Origin: Ficedula albicollis
Lineage: Eukaryota > Chordata > Aves > Passeriformes > Muscicapidae
Length of the DNA stretch: 64,000 nt
Assembly: GCF_000247815.1 (NCBI RefSeq)
Contig: NC_021677.1
Span: 5,427,690-5,491,689 of the forward strand
Reading direction: 5' to 3'
Of this stretch, positions 38,881 through 50,900 are shown in pieces; positions within the stretch are counted from its first letter, which is position 1; every line of letters begins with the position of its first letter. The notes beneath the pieces were generated by a model. It had not been told where the DNA came from and ran no database searches. It saw nothing but the letters and a program-made list of their open reading frames with translations. The translations under genes were made by a program, and so were the position numbers.

Positions 38881-39109
38881 GTGGCTGACGCTCAGCTCAG
38901 CCCTCCATGGCTGTGCAGCCCGCGGGGGAGGCACAGTGGCACGATGGACAATGATCTTCTCTTTGGGATTGCTGGGGGCAACTTGGACCAGAACAATATC
39001 TGTGACGCTGTGGCTTTGGAAGGGATTCATCCTGATATGTCCCAGCAGGAAGCCCCTAAATCATCTACCCAAGCTCCTGAAAGACAAGGAGTTCATACTG
39101 GCTCAATGT

Positions 39110-39430
39110 TATCCAGCTGTATCCAACTGGACAGGAAGGGCTTGGACTTTCCAGGAAACTCCAGCCCTGTTAATCTAATCTTGATAGCAGGAAAAATGGT
39201 GGAGAAGGTCATACTTGGCTCTACTGGGAAGTGATGGAAGGACAGTGCCAGCGTCAGCCATGGGCAGTGTGAGATAACAGAGGGCAATTCCTGTCTAATG
39301 GATTGACTGTCCTGCTTCATGGATAATGAGAAGGCAATGCAGGTTCTATTTCAGGATTTTAAAAGGAGTTTTGGTCCTGTCCCTCACAGAATCCTTCTGG
39401 GACAGGTGTCCAGGTGTGAGATGAGCAGGG
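39110..39430 (+). mobile_element. CR1 LINE fragment, RT region, sense to NELL1
   Basis: The + strand translation gives CR1 RT landmarks across broken frames: PVNLILIAGKMVEKVILGS near 39160-39225, then an NSCLMD-like segment near 39290, then DNEKAMQVLFQDF and GPVPHRILLGQ near 39320-39405. They correspond to the CR1 RT N-terminal and fingers region. Stops and frameshifts show it is dead. Its upstream limit is unclear; sequence from about 38880 may belong to it. Confidence 0.78.
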
Positions 39431-39960
39431 ACAGGGTGTGCTGTGTGAAGGGCTGACTGATGTACTGGTTTTCAACAGGATGGGATCCATTTTCTTCCCA
39501 GTAAGTAGCACAGATTTGTGCTTACTAGATGGGTTTGGATTCAGGATGGGGGTGTGGTGGATAGCACACAGATGGTTTGGATGTTGCTGAGCAGGGCTTG
39601 CCCTCCTGTGGGCTCTGGAGGGTCCAATGTGATAATCCATGTTTTTTGCTGGGAAGGGAGGGATGAGTGTTGAAGACAGAGGCAAAGAATGCATTAAATA
39701 CCTGTGCCATGCCTCTGTCCCTGTTTGTGAGGTGACCATCCACACCCTAGAAGGGGACAATGTTATTTCTAATTTTTTTTTTCATTAATTATTTTAAGAC
39801 ACCTTTTTTATTGTGCCCCACATTCCCCCCTTCTTTTTATTTCTGGCCGCCTGCATCTCCAGTTGAGCTTTCGCCGCACCAGATTTCTGCCGACAGTGGC
39901 AAGAAGCATCTGCGTATTCTTCTCCTGACCTGGATTCCACGGGGCACACAGCTTCCTTTC
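39430..39960 (-). mobile_element. CR1 LINE fragment, pre-RT region, antisense
   Basis: Reading the - strand from about 39960 gives GAAKAQLEMQAARNKKKG near 39870 and then GHLTNRDRGMAQVFNAFFAS near 39700. These are the CR1 ORF2 segments that normally lie just before the RT domain. Frames are interrupted. The fragment abuts the oppositely oriented RT fragment at about 39430. Confidence 0.8.
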
Positions 39961-41040
39961 CCATGCTCTTGCCCAGAGAAGACGCCTGTTCAGGCAAGCC
40001 AGCCTTGTGCCTCGCCTGCTTGGCTTCCAACATGTGGCAATCACCGGCTCCTGTGCCCTTAGGAGGTGATGTTTCAAAAGGGACCAGCGCTGATGGAGCC
40101 CAGCACCTTCCAAAACATTTTCCCCGGGGACCTTGCAGCCTGAAGTCTGCTCTCCTCGTGGCCCGAGCGGAGGTGTTGCCGGCCCTTTTCCTCTCGTCAG
40201 AGGAGGTGTGAAGCTCGATGGATTTGTTGTGGCTGTGGCCGGGACGGCCGCCAATCCCCACCTGGCTCAGGGCACGTGGGGCTCAGGCTGCGCCCTGGCT
40301 CTGGGGGTCTGCGCTGGTGAGTCCCGGGCTGGGGGGGGGCTCCCCTCTTACTGTGAGGAGGCTCCCTGGGGAGGAAGAAGGCTCTGCCATGAGCCACGAG
40401 GCCCCTGGTCAGGGGACAGCAGTGGAGGACAAGTAGCAGATGGTGTCTGGAAGGATCAGTGCATAGTATGGGTGTTGGGCTGAGCTCAGAGAGAGGGAGT
40501 TCCCCTAAAACATCAAGTATAATGCTCCTGGTACAGAGCAGGAGCCAAGTTACACATCACCAGGAACAGCACCTCACTGAGCAGTGCTCCCAGCCCCCCA
40601 CAAATGTTGGTTATGCTTATGGGTGCTGCCATGGACCCTCCCCATGGGAACAGGGCTGGACACCTTAAAAAGGGGATCAACACCCCAGAGCAAATCCAGT
40701 GCATGGGGGAATGAGTGGGATGAGTGCGAGAGGGCCACCTCTATCCCTCCTGTCCCACACCAGGGAGCAGGGACCTTCCTGGTACTGATCCAGGAGGATA
40801 TTCTGGACCATCCTTGCCTGGGACAAGGGTGCCAAGGAGATCTAGGAGGCATCAGTGTCCAGTTCTGTGTCCTGTCCCATCCCGTGCTCCCAGCTTTGCA
40901 GAAAGGAGTTACAGGAGCCTCCCAGCCTTTGATGAACTTTTCTTCTAGGAATTTGCTGTGGAGCTCATTTCTCTTTTTCTCCTCTTTCTGAGCTTGTGTA
41001 AACAGAGCATAAAGCTGGAGGGGGTGGGAGGGAGGGGGAA
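39961..41040. other. GC-rich block of uncertain origin
   Basis: Clearly richer in G and C than the rest of the window, with a run of nine Gs near 40330, local CpGs around 40150-40260 and a G-rich tract at 41018-41038. Several overlapping open frames of 70-155 codons exist on both strands, as expected from GC content alone. It may be the 5' part of the adjoining - strand CR1 or another decayed element. I could not identify it. Confidence 0.5.
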
Positions 41041-43602
41041 CACAGAGCTAGGGGTCTCTCTTGGGCAAGATCTTTTTCCATGTTGATCACAATTAATCAC
41101 CACAAAAGTATCAGCCACTTGCTTTCATTGGGCTGACATTTGGAGGAAGAGATCATGTCTCCATTCATGTAATCCTTGGAAGGATAAAATGGGATAAATC
41201 ACTTTCTTAGGTGTCTTATGTAGATTGTAGCTTACTACAATGAGGATAACTAATCCAATTATTTTGCTTTAAGGAGTCAGGGTGAAAATGTGAAATAAAC
41301 CCTTGTTGAAGGGAGTCCCATCCCCTCTTTAATGACATAGTCTCTGTAACATCCACAATTCTGTTAAATTTCAGTCCTTCAGAGTATCTGTTTTTGCAAA
41401 AGTAACAACCAAGGTTTTCAGCAGTCTACTCTTGGAAGATTTAATGAATTGTGCAATACACTGTAGTGAAGAAACCACAACCAAAAGAGGTGACTCTCTG
41501 CAGAATCTGCTGAATCGCATGCAGCATGTGGAGTCAAGAAGACAAGTTTAGCATTAGGATTGTACTCATATGTATGTACAGAGAAGAAATGAAATAGGAA
41601 GTTTTGCTGATATGGAGCCTTAGAAGCTTTGTTTCCCTTCCCAGGCTTTTTCTATATTAAGTGAAACATTTATATGGTCTATCATTTCTTTGCTAGTGGT
41701 GTGTCAGTTTTCTGCAGTAAGTATGTGATGTAACCAAAGACTTGTCTTCACAGTAGACTTTTTTGTGGATGATGTGGATGATCCAACATACCATGTCTGG
41801 TAACATATTAAAAATAATTAAGTAAAATCAATAGACTAATAGCTGTTAGGTTTGAAAGAAACTTGGAAATCTGTCTCCTAGAAGGTGTGATGTTAAAACC
41901 CATTCCAGGTTCAGTGCTCACTAACTCACTCTGCAGATTCCTGTTGCTTTTGTTAGGCTTTTGTTCTTGCCTGTAGTCGCTGAAGGAAGAATATGCAAGG
42001 TGTTAAAATAATACAGTGCTTAATGTAGGGTAGGCATAAAGCATAAAAGGAAACTCGTATGGTTCTGATTGAATAGTTCCTCCTCTATTTCCATTATGAT
42101 TGAAGCAACTTTAAAATAACTGTCATACTCAATCTCCAGGAACTATATGTCAAAGTTTTTTCAAACTTTTTATAATGTTATGATAAAAATCTGTTCAGTC
42201 CTTCACATTTGCAGAAACAGGATTCTTCCTAAATACATCAATAATTTTCTTGCTTTTAAAAAGGAACTTTCGACTTAGCAATTCAGGCAGTTCAATAGCT
42301 GGAGTTTCCTACTACTTACGATGTGGAACATCTGAATTATTTCTTTCAGCATGTAGTATCTACTAAGTCAATCAGTCGTTTTAGAGACAAACAGAATGGT
42401 AAAGTTTATATGTGAAAGAGTGAAATTACCTTTCTTAGTTGATTTTTTTTGGAAGAGACATTCTCTGTTTGTTGGCAATGTAATCTTCAGAATGGCACTA
42501 ATTTATCTTTTGAATGCGACATGAAATGAAAGCCCTAAACACTTCTGGTCATCAAAGATCCAGTCGAACCTGTATCCTATTTCAGCCTGGGTAATTGAAT
42601 TCCTCCTTCTTTACCAATGTCAGTCAGAGAAATTACTCAGTTGAAATAGCCGTCTGGCTTACATGGAGTGGCACTCATGGCTTACTGTCATAGATGGCCA
42701 TGTTTCTGTGATAGGTTATGGATTCTTACAGCTTTTGATGGTAATGACATGGTTTTAAATATCAATGACTCTTAGGTGGAGTACAGGCATGTGGGTGTGT
42801 GAGGGTGAGCTCATCCACTGTTCTCATTGTGCTGTTTTGGAAGCAGTGGTATCTCTGATCTGGACAGCACAGTTCAGCAGGGCCATTTACAGGTTCTTGC
42901 AGCCCTACCACATCGTCTGGTTGTAAGCTGATAGGTGGAGGTGCTTTTGGAGCTGAGAAAACTGGAAAGACACTCACATTCTGATCAGGATCCCATGCAT
43001 CACTCCCACATATGTTGCCGCCGCTCAGTTTCTTTATAATAGTCTGCTTGTTCATTGGCAACTTGGGCTGTGGGCACCCTCCCTTCAAGAGAGATTAAAT
43101 AGATTTTTCTCATTTTCAAGACGGTATTTCAACAAGTGGGCATGATGAGTCTGTCCTTTCTTTTTGCATTCGAATGGCAGTTTTCAGGCTCAGAAGTAAA
43201 ATTCCTTTATAGTCATGAGGAAAAGGTTGGTTCTTCTCTTGAGTTTTATCTAAGTATTGACACTGTTTATCAGTCAATGTATGGCCAGTATGTGTATTTT
43301 ACTTGCTTTCATGACTGCTTACAAGGATTGAATTCCAATCTACAGATGTTTTATTAAGATCTCCTGTGTTTTTATTTGATGTTTTGGAGCACAGGTGGTA
43401 TTGCAGTGTGGGAGAGATGTTCAGTAATTGGTAGTGGTTATGTAAAGAAAAACTTGTCTCTGTCAATTGTTTGTGGTTAAGTTTCCTAGAAGGAAACCTA
43501 GCAGTTTGTCCGGTGTTGGTAGGTTTGTTTGTTTTCTCTTTACCTCACATTGAGTAAAGAATGTCCTGTGAGCTGTGTCAGCCCCTGCAGAAAGTGAGTT
43601 TA
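41041..43602. other. Intronic sequence with an unassigned - strand open frame
   Basis: AT-rich intron. A - strand frame at 42762-43088 is open for 108 codons and is proline-rich and hydrophilic (for example FPVFSAPKAPPPISLQPDD). It opens with TTG, not ATG, and has no recognised domain. It could be a retroelement gag-like remnant or chance. I do not annotate it as a gene. Confidence 0.5.
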
Positions 43603-43607
43603 GTAGT
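43603..43607 (+). repeat. Left target-site duplication (gtagt)
   Basis: The five bases gtagt immediately precede the LTR 5' terminus (tgtattggg) and are repeated exactly after the LTR 3' terminus at 44918-44922. Confidence 0.8.
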
Positions 43608-44917
43608 TGTATTGGGTTTGAGGGGCCAGGTTTTGGTAGTTATCAGGGCTACAGTGGTGGCTTCTGTGAGGAGCTGCCAGAATCTTTTCCCATGTCTGGC
43701 AGAGCCAAGGCTAGCCAGTTGTACATCAGCATGGATCAATATAACTGGTGTTACCACTGTGGATAATTAATTGTGCTGAGTAGCTGTATAGTCTTGAGTC
43801 TATGTTATGGACAAATAGGAAGAAGGGAAGGTTGGATGTCTATGTGGAAAAAAAGCCTTCAAAAGTTGTTAAATGCTGTGCTGGGTTTGAAGGGACAGGT
43901 TTTGGTAGCAGCAGGACTACAGGGGTGGCTTCTGTGAGAAGCTTTAAAAGCTTCCCCTGTGTCTGGCAGAGGCAATCCCTGCAGGCTCCAGGACGGACCC
44001 ACCGCTGGCCAAACCTGAGCCAATCAGGAATGATAGCAACATTTCTGAAAACAGATTTTAAAAGGACAAAAAAAAAAGTTATTGCACAGGTGTTATTTCA
44101 GCAGTGAAGAAAGGGTGAGAATATGTGAGGGGAACAGCCCTGCAGACACCCAGGTCAGGGCAGAAGGAGGGGCAGGAGGTGCTCCAGGCACCAGAGCTGA
44201 GATTCCCCTGCAGCCCCTGGTGAGGCAGCTGTGTCCCTGCAGCACACAAAGGGCACAGGGATGCACAGATCCACCTGCAGCCCATGGAGGGACCCACACC
44301 AGAGCAGGGGCATGCCCAAAGGAGGTTGTGAACCTGTGGGAAGCCCATGTACCCATGGGAAGCCCATGTTGGAACAGGGTCCTGGCAAGGAGCTGCAGAC
44401 CTGTGGAGAGGGGAGTTCCTGCTGGATGGAGCAGGTGTCCTGGTAGGACTTGTGACCCAGGGGGTCCCATGTTGGAGCAGAAAAGACTGCACACTGTGGA
44501 AGAGTTACCCACATTGGAGAAGTTCATGGAGAACTGTCTCCCATGGGAGATATCCCACTCTGCAGCAGGAGCAGGACTCTTTTCCCAGAGCAGCAGCAGG
44601 AGCAACCTGTGATGGACTGACCATTGCCCCCATTCCCCATCTCCCTGTGCAACTGAGGGGGAGGAGGTAGAGCCTGGGAAGAAAGGAGGAATGGAGGGAA
44701 GGTGTTTTCAAGCTTTATTTTACTTCTTATTATCCTGCTCTGATTTTTTTATTGATAAATTCAATTAATATCTCGAATTCTTTCTTTTTTTTGCCCATGA
44801 CAGTATTTGGCGAGTGATCTCTCCTGTACTTATCTCAACTCATGAGCTTTTGCTGTGTTTTCTCTCTCCTGTTCAGCTGAGAAAGGTGTCTGGCATCCAG
44901 TCGGGTCACCCACTGCA
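43608..44917 (+). mobile_element. Avian ERV LTR element, internally deleted, with 5-bp target-site duplication
   Basis: The element starts TGTATTGGG and ends ACCCACTGCA, so it has canonical TG...CA ends, and it is flanked by gtagt on both sides. It holds two LTR-type 5' ends: a partial copy at 43608 to about 43775 and a nearly full LTR at 43877-44917. The latter shows family landmarks: 'gctgggtttgaagggacagg', 'cttctgtgagaagct', a run of 'gggacccacac...gagcag' repeats in the middle, then 'tttattttacttcttattatc' and 'tggcatccagtcgggtcacc' near the end. The simplest reading is a provirus reduced by deletion to a partial 5' LTR, about 100 bp of other sequence and the 3' LTR; a duplication inside a solo LTR is the alternative. 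No gag, pol or env frames remain. Open frames up to 176 codons within it are LTR by-products. Confidence 0.85.
43877..44917 (+). repeat. Near-complete LTR (about 1.04 kb) within the element
   Basis: Terminal dinucleotides are TG and CA. A 'tttaaaaggac' TATA-like segment sits near 44054. Repeated short motifs of the form 'cccatg...ggagcag' fill 44220-44530. A degenerate poly(A)-signal region lies near 44750 (ttgataaattcaattaat). Confidence 0.82.
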
Positions 44918-44922
44918 GTAGT
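44918..44922 (+). repeat. Right target-site duplication (gtagt)
   Basis: Exact copy of the five bases preceding the element. A 5-bp duplication is typical of several avian ERV integrases. Confidence 0.8.
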
Positions 44923-47900
44923 GTGACCAGACAGGGGCCTTTTTCCTTGATACTCTTTTCTCTCAGGACAGCTGTCCTGTCTAGCTCTTATGACAGTCAT
45001 AGCTCTGGAAAGCCTATCAGTCCATCCAAAATGATGGACTCATTCAAAATCCATTCAAAGTGAATTGAAAATGGGGGAAAAATCTCTGTGTATTTCAAGA
45101 GATTTTTCGTTTGCGTCTGTTACAGCCCTGGCAGGTTGTGAATTCTAAAGTTAATGGAAGCTGCTTTTTGAGATGGGACTTTAATTTTCTACATAAGCCT
45201 TTCTGTTCCCCACCTTTAATTGTTTTGGTTTTCACCCTTGGAATATCCAACAGAGAGTTTTTCAATTCTTTCCATTAATTGTGTGGAGAAAGTAAAGATT
45301 TTATTCATCCCTCAGAAGTTTTCTTCCACTTTCCCACCTGAAATCTTGTTTTTTAATAGAGAAATCTCCAATTTTGATAGAGGTCACAGCTGATGCAATT
45401 TGAGGTGTGTGTGCTGATAGCAGTAACAACTGCCTCAGTGATGCCATTAATCATTTGCAGGTTAGCGAGTCAGATATGGTGTGATAATGCCTGGCTATTC
45501 CTAAGGCCTCCCTTTTGAGATGACTTGAGTCATGAATCATAGGTTTCTTTTTGAAGAGAGATTTGATTTTTATTTTATCTCAGTCTTTCCTCCCCTTATC
45601 TTTTCTCAGTAGGTTTTATTAGGTGTACTGAATAAGACGAAAGAAGGTTGCATGTGTAGATGGGTGGTGGTGGATCACTGAGGATGCAGAATCTGATCAA
45701 TACTGAGCAGAATTTCTCTGTATCTAATGTCTGTCTCACTGAAATGACTGTAGGGGATTTTTTCAGATCCTCTCCATGATAAGTATAGTTTGCAAATGTG
45801 AAGAGAATTAAATACAACATTACGGAAGGGGGTAGTCCACTACTCCCTCATTCAGCCACTATGAAAAGACACATTCATTGTTAAAGTTGTAGGTTGTCCT
45901 AATTGTGCTAAAAGTTTCCTTACTGTGTGTTAAATTAATTAACTGCTGAGTTAAATCCATTATTGTATCTTCTTGCTACAGTCCGCAAAATTAAATCGGT
46001 CACTTAGTCCATTTGTTGTATAACTTCAACAGTAAACTGATTCACTGTAAAAAAAATTGAAATAGCTCCTTTGGAGGAAATTCTTCTAGGGAGAAGGAAC
46101 ATCCAAAGTGAGAAATGTGATATAGTTGACATTGCGACTTTGTTAACTTGTGGGAAAATGGAAGACGTGTCGCCTCATTGCATTTAATGTGATTTTTCAT
46201 GAATGCTAAATTCAATCTAGTTAAAGAAACTTATAAATAGTATATTCACATTTCTGGATTTCATGTTCCACTCTTCTTTACACTTCTGTCTATTAAGTGA
46301 CAGACTTAAAGGGCATAGACATTTTTTCTAAGCCAAATTGAGAAGTAAAACGAGGGAAGAATTTTGTGTCAGTCAAAGCTAAAAATAACTGCCTGTATGT
46401 GCAACAACCAATTTCTGTTTTCCACTAAAGGAAAGACAGCTTTTTTAAAGTCATGAAGAAGAGTCCAACCAAACCAGGGAGTAACTCCATAAATGTTTTG
46501 TTTTCACTATTAGACTGTCTTACTTTTGAATATAAATTTAGAAATGATACCTAATGTGAAAGACTGACCATATCAGAAGCATAAGGTAAAAAAATTATTT
46601 TATGGACCTATAAAGACCTATAGGATTTCTGGTTTTCCTAAGCTTCTCATTGATACTGTTAGTTGTACTGAAACAGGCTGAAAATCTTGACCTATTAAAT
46701 TTGGGGAAAAGGGATTTTGTGAAAATCTGATTTATCTAACAGAGTGATAAAAGGCTTTGTCAGTCTTTACCCCAGTAAGTTTTCTTCCACTACGAGTAAT
46801 CATGTGGATTTCACTTGTCTGATGATGATGTAAAATACAGCTCAATGTAATGCTAGCCAAGGAAAATTAATCCAAAAAGTACAATTAATGAAAGGAACAT
46901 TAAGTGGTAATATGTATTCAGAAAACATTTTGAAAGTAATATTTGATTCAGAATATGTGAGTCACTTATCTGACATTATAAGCATCAAGCTTTATAAATA
47001 TTGGGATTTATTATAAGGTTGTATTTCGTTTATTTAAAAAAAAAAAAGTGTAACACTTAAGAATTATAGTTGGCTTCTTCCCAGAGCAGTAGATGATTCT
47101 AAATTTCAGGACTCAGGATGAAGCTGTTGTTCAATCCTCAAGTTCCAGATTGCTTTAGTGAATGAATAAACCCTAGTGGGAACTAGAAGGATAGGAATAT
47201 CTTATTTTTGTGGCTCTGAAGATTTTGGCTGGATGAATTTTAATCTTCATTTTCAGGAAAAAACTCTTGTATTGGTGTGCAGTGTTATAAAATGTTTAAG
47301 GTGGGTAGAGCAAAGGCCATATAATGTTTGCATTCTGATCTATCAGATCATGCACACACAGAAAATTTGAGGAATGTAAGCACAGAGACAAAACTTAAGA
47401 ATGGGGGGTGTCATTCCAGCCTTTCTCTGCTTGTATACCATATTGGCACATGATGTGAATATTTGTATTTTCTGGGAATGCTGCCAGAAGTAAGGCAGCA
47501 GAACTTCCTTAGCACAGAGCATCTTCTCTAGATTGTGTAGGAAAGTACACAGTCTTTGAATGTATGTAGTGTTATCAGTTTGTTTTTACAGCATAGAAGT
47601 GGGGGTGAAAACCAAAAAGCCGTTGACAGTCCTGAAAGTTGATTGAGGAGTTACTGTAGAGCGTGTTTTATATAAAGTGCATTCCATTAGATATGACTAT
47701 ATACTTTGTTTATAATCCAGTTTAGGGAGGATAAACAAGAAAAAATACCTTGAAAATTATGTAATTCAAACATACTCTAATGGATTCCAGGTTTTGAAGT
47801 CAACCATAAAAATCTATCTTAATTGTCATGTTGTTATTTAGAAGAGAATCTTTTTTTTTTGTGGTGCTGTATAAAATAACACTAATATGATGGGCAATGG

Positions 47901-50900
47901 CAATCTGTGGCCATGGAGATAGTTTCCTAATTGGAAACAACTGTTGAAGTATTTGTCATATAGAAAGAGTGGATATTATAGTTGTTTATCGACCTTAATA
48001 ATCAGCTATTTTATGAAATTGGCTGCAGCTCTTCCCCAAGACACCAGGCGCAGGCACTGTAAGGCAAGGGATGAACCTGACAAGACTTGGTATAAACTCA
48101 TCACAAGTCTTGGGTTCCTTTCTACTAGTAAAGATCCTGAGAATTTGGCAAAGTCATCTCCAAGGACACATCAGTCTTAAGACAGCCAGAGGATTTTATT
48201 TCTTTGGGTTATTAAAAGCCAAGGGAAAGCCTCCTTAAAAGACAAGTTTATACTGTAAAGATGAAATGATTGCTCTATTATTAAGGGCTGACTTGGCTGT
48301 ATATGGTTCCTCCTACTTTTAGAAAGAAAATCACATGCAGGCCCTTTAGTTGTACCTGTATATTTTGTGGATATGTAATACATGTATAACACAGTTTATG
48401 TGTGCTGAAGTGTGATGTCTTTTAAGAATGCCCAGGGAAGGAGTGCCAAAATTGCTTGTAAATGTTGCTAGATAATCATAGTATTCATGAATTCTCATTT
48501 ACTTTTCTTCTACTTCCCTCTCAAAAATACCCAGTGTTGTGAGCATTCTGTTACTTTCAGAAATTAATTTGAAAGTGAGATAATTTAATCTAAATTCAGT
48601 GTAACTCTAAATACTGCTAAAATATGTTTTCAGGGCTAACATAGCATTATATGTGGACTGTGGGTTGTAGGTCATTGCTTGTTTTCAGAAAACAAGAATG
48701 TCTGTGTCTAAATTATACATTACTGATTCTAAACCACAATTTGCGATTTTTGTGTACTCTTGCTCTATGGAGATAAAAAAAAAACAGCAACAAAACCAAG
48801 CGTAAATAGTTATGCATTTCTGATGTATTTTTCTTGTGTTTTGTAATAATGGATATCTGTTCTGAAGCAAGTATTCTAGATCTGTAGAACTATGCAGATG
48901 ACTCTGAGTAGTCCACATGGGGAGGGATTCTTATATAGTAGTGAAGAAGTGGGGAAAAAAAAATCATATTTTCATTATTCTAATTCTGTTTTTTAATCTG
49001 TGGTAGGCACAGTCTTGTGCATGTGTGTACATTTAGAGTCACATAGGTGGGAGAGGATATCTGGCAGAAGACAGAAGGGCCACACCATCGAGTAAAAATA
49101 AGTGAGGAAAAGGGGACTCGTGGTATTTTTCATCTGGTCACTCTTGGTGCATTGTTACTGTGGGCAGCACCGTTGTTCATATCATGATTTTTACAAGACC
49201 TGTGGCATTTTCCCAAACATTATTTCTCTAATCACACGTGTGAAGAAGTAAAATCAACTCTGCAAGAAGATAACTTGCTGATATAGTGCAAAACAATTTC
49301 TAGTTATGTATTTTATCTTCTCTCCGTGATTTATTATTTTACAGAGATGTGGATAATTAGATTATGAAATCCCTTTAGATGACTGAATGAATTCCTTTTC
49401 TTTGGATCTGAGGAGGGTGTCTAATGCTTAAGGAATAGTAACCAAATGGTGAAAATAATTGAGATGCTCTTGAATTTTAATTTTTTTTTCCTTTTGCCTC
49501 TGGTTAGATGGATGTGGGTCATGGGTAGATAATGTAGCATAGCTAGTTCTGTCCTTGTGATGCTTCATAGATTAAGCTTTTTATTTCATTGTTAATTTTC
49601 TCTGACAGCATCACAGCATTTAGGATGTCAGGATTTCTAAATTTATGCACTGCAAATTTGGCTTTACATTGTAAATGTATTGCAGCTGTAAGAATTATCA
49701 GGTGAATAATACTATGGAAATAATTTGGAATTTTTTAAAAATGAACACCTATGTTGGACTTCTTACCGTAATTTAAAATGCAATATAAACCATAACTTAT
49801 TAATATTTAAAAGGAGAGTATTTTCTCTAAAAATCAAGGAGTAGATGTGATTATTTGCTTTAGCAAAGGGCTTTAAAAATAATAATAAAAAAAATCCACT
49901 GGTGTGAAACTGTCCTAATGCCTCTGGCTATGAATATATTATGGAGTTATATCTTTATAGAAAACATTTCCACTCTGTCATCTTCATTTAATTCAGTAAT
50001 TTTCTGCTTTATTCATTTCACCTGGGTTAAATTTTGTTTACACTGTAATGCAATTTATGTTATTGAATGTGATTCTCATAGGTCCCTCTGAGAGATGCAT
50101 ATAGCTCCAACCTGCAACTAACCTTCCTGTTTGGTGTTTTCATTGCTGAAATCTGCTTGCATCAGAAGTGTATAAGTAATGAAGCTGGCAAGAATTTAAT
50201 GTCATGGAAAATATGTCAGAAGCAAAGGCATTTTGTGTGTGTATATCTTTGTATGACCTTTTAGACCCTCATATTACACTGCCCATATTACTTTTTGCAT
50301 GGAAACCGGGAGAGCAGTTTTTACTGGAGATATTCTGCAGGGAATGTTCAAGGTTTGACAATTGAAAGGCATGCATTTCTTCTGATTAACTTTTTCTTTG
50401 ACTTCAAGCTATTTTGGCAGATTTTTTTACTCCACATTATTTGCTCTTGACGTCTATTATTACTTAGTCATACTTTCAAATGCTGTATATTGTTTGTAAT
50501 ATTAAAATACAATGTATAATTGACTTTCAAGGCTTCTGAAAAGAATATAATTTTCCACAGAAAACAATGTAGTCTTGTGACTGCATATTTTTATGAGAGG
50601 AAAAAAAATACATCTCTCCTTTCAGGGAATGCAGGCAGTTGCTTGGATTCATTTTCTTTATTCTTCTGTATTTTGGAGACCTTTGTTTTGCTGTTTTGAG
50701 TAGATCTGAGGTTTCTGACAGCAGAAATTCTGTGGAAATGGTTAGGACTGAATGTAATGTATACAAGTGGCAAGTAGACATCCTGCACACGGTTCTTGTC
50801 ACCCAAGCCATCAGACTTCCTTTGCATTCTTTCATGCCACGTTTTGTAGTTGTTGTTTTTGTCCACTTAGGATAAAAACCGGCTGTCACTTGCCCATACA

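Noticed and set aside
44082..44612. Open frames of 107-176 codons on both strands
   Set aside because: They lie wholly inside the GC-rich repeat part of an ERV LTR, and mutually overlapping frames are open on both strands.
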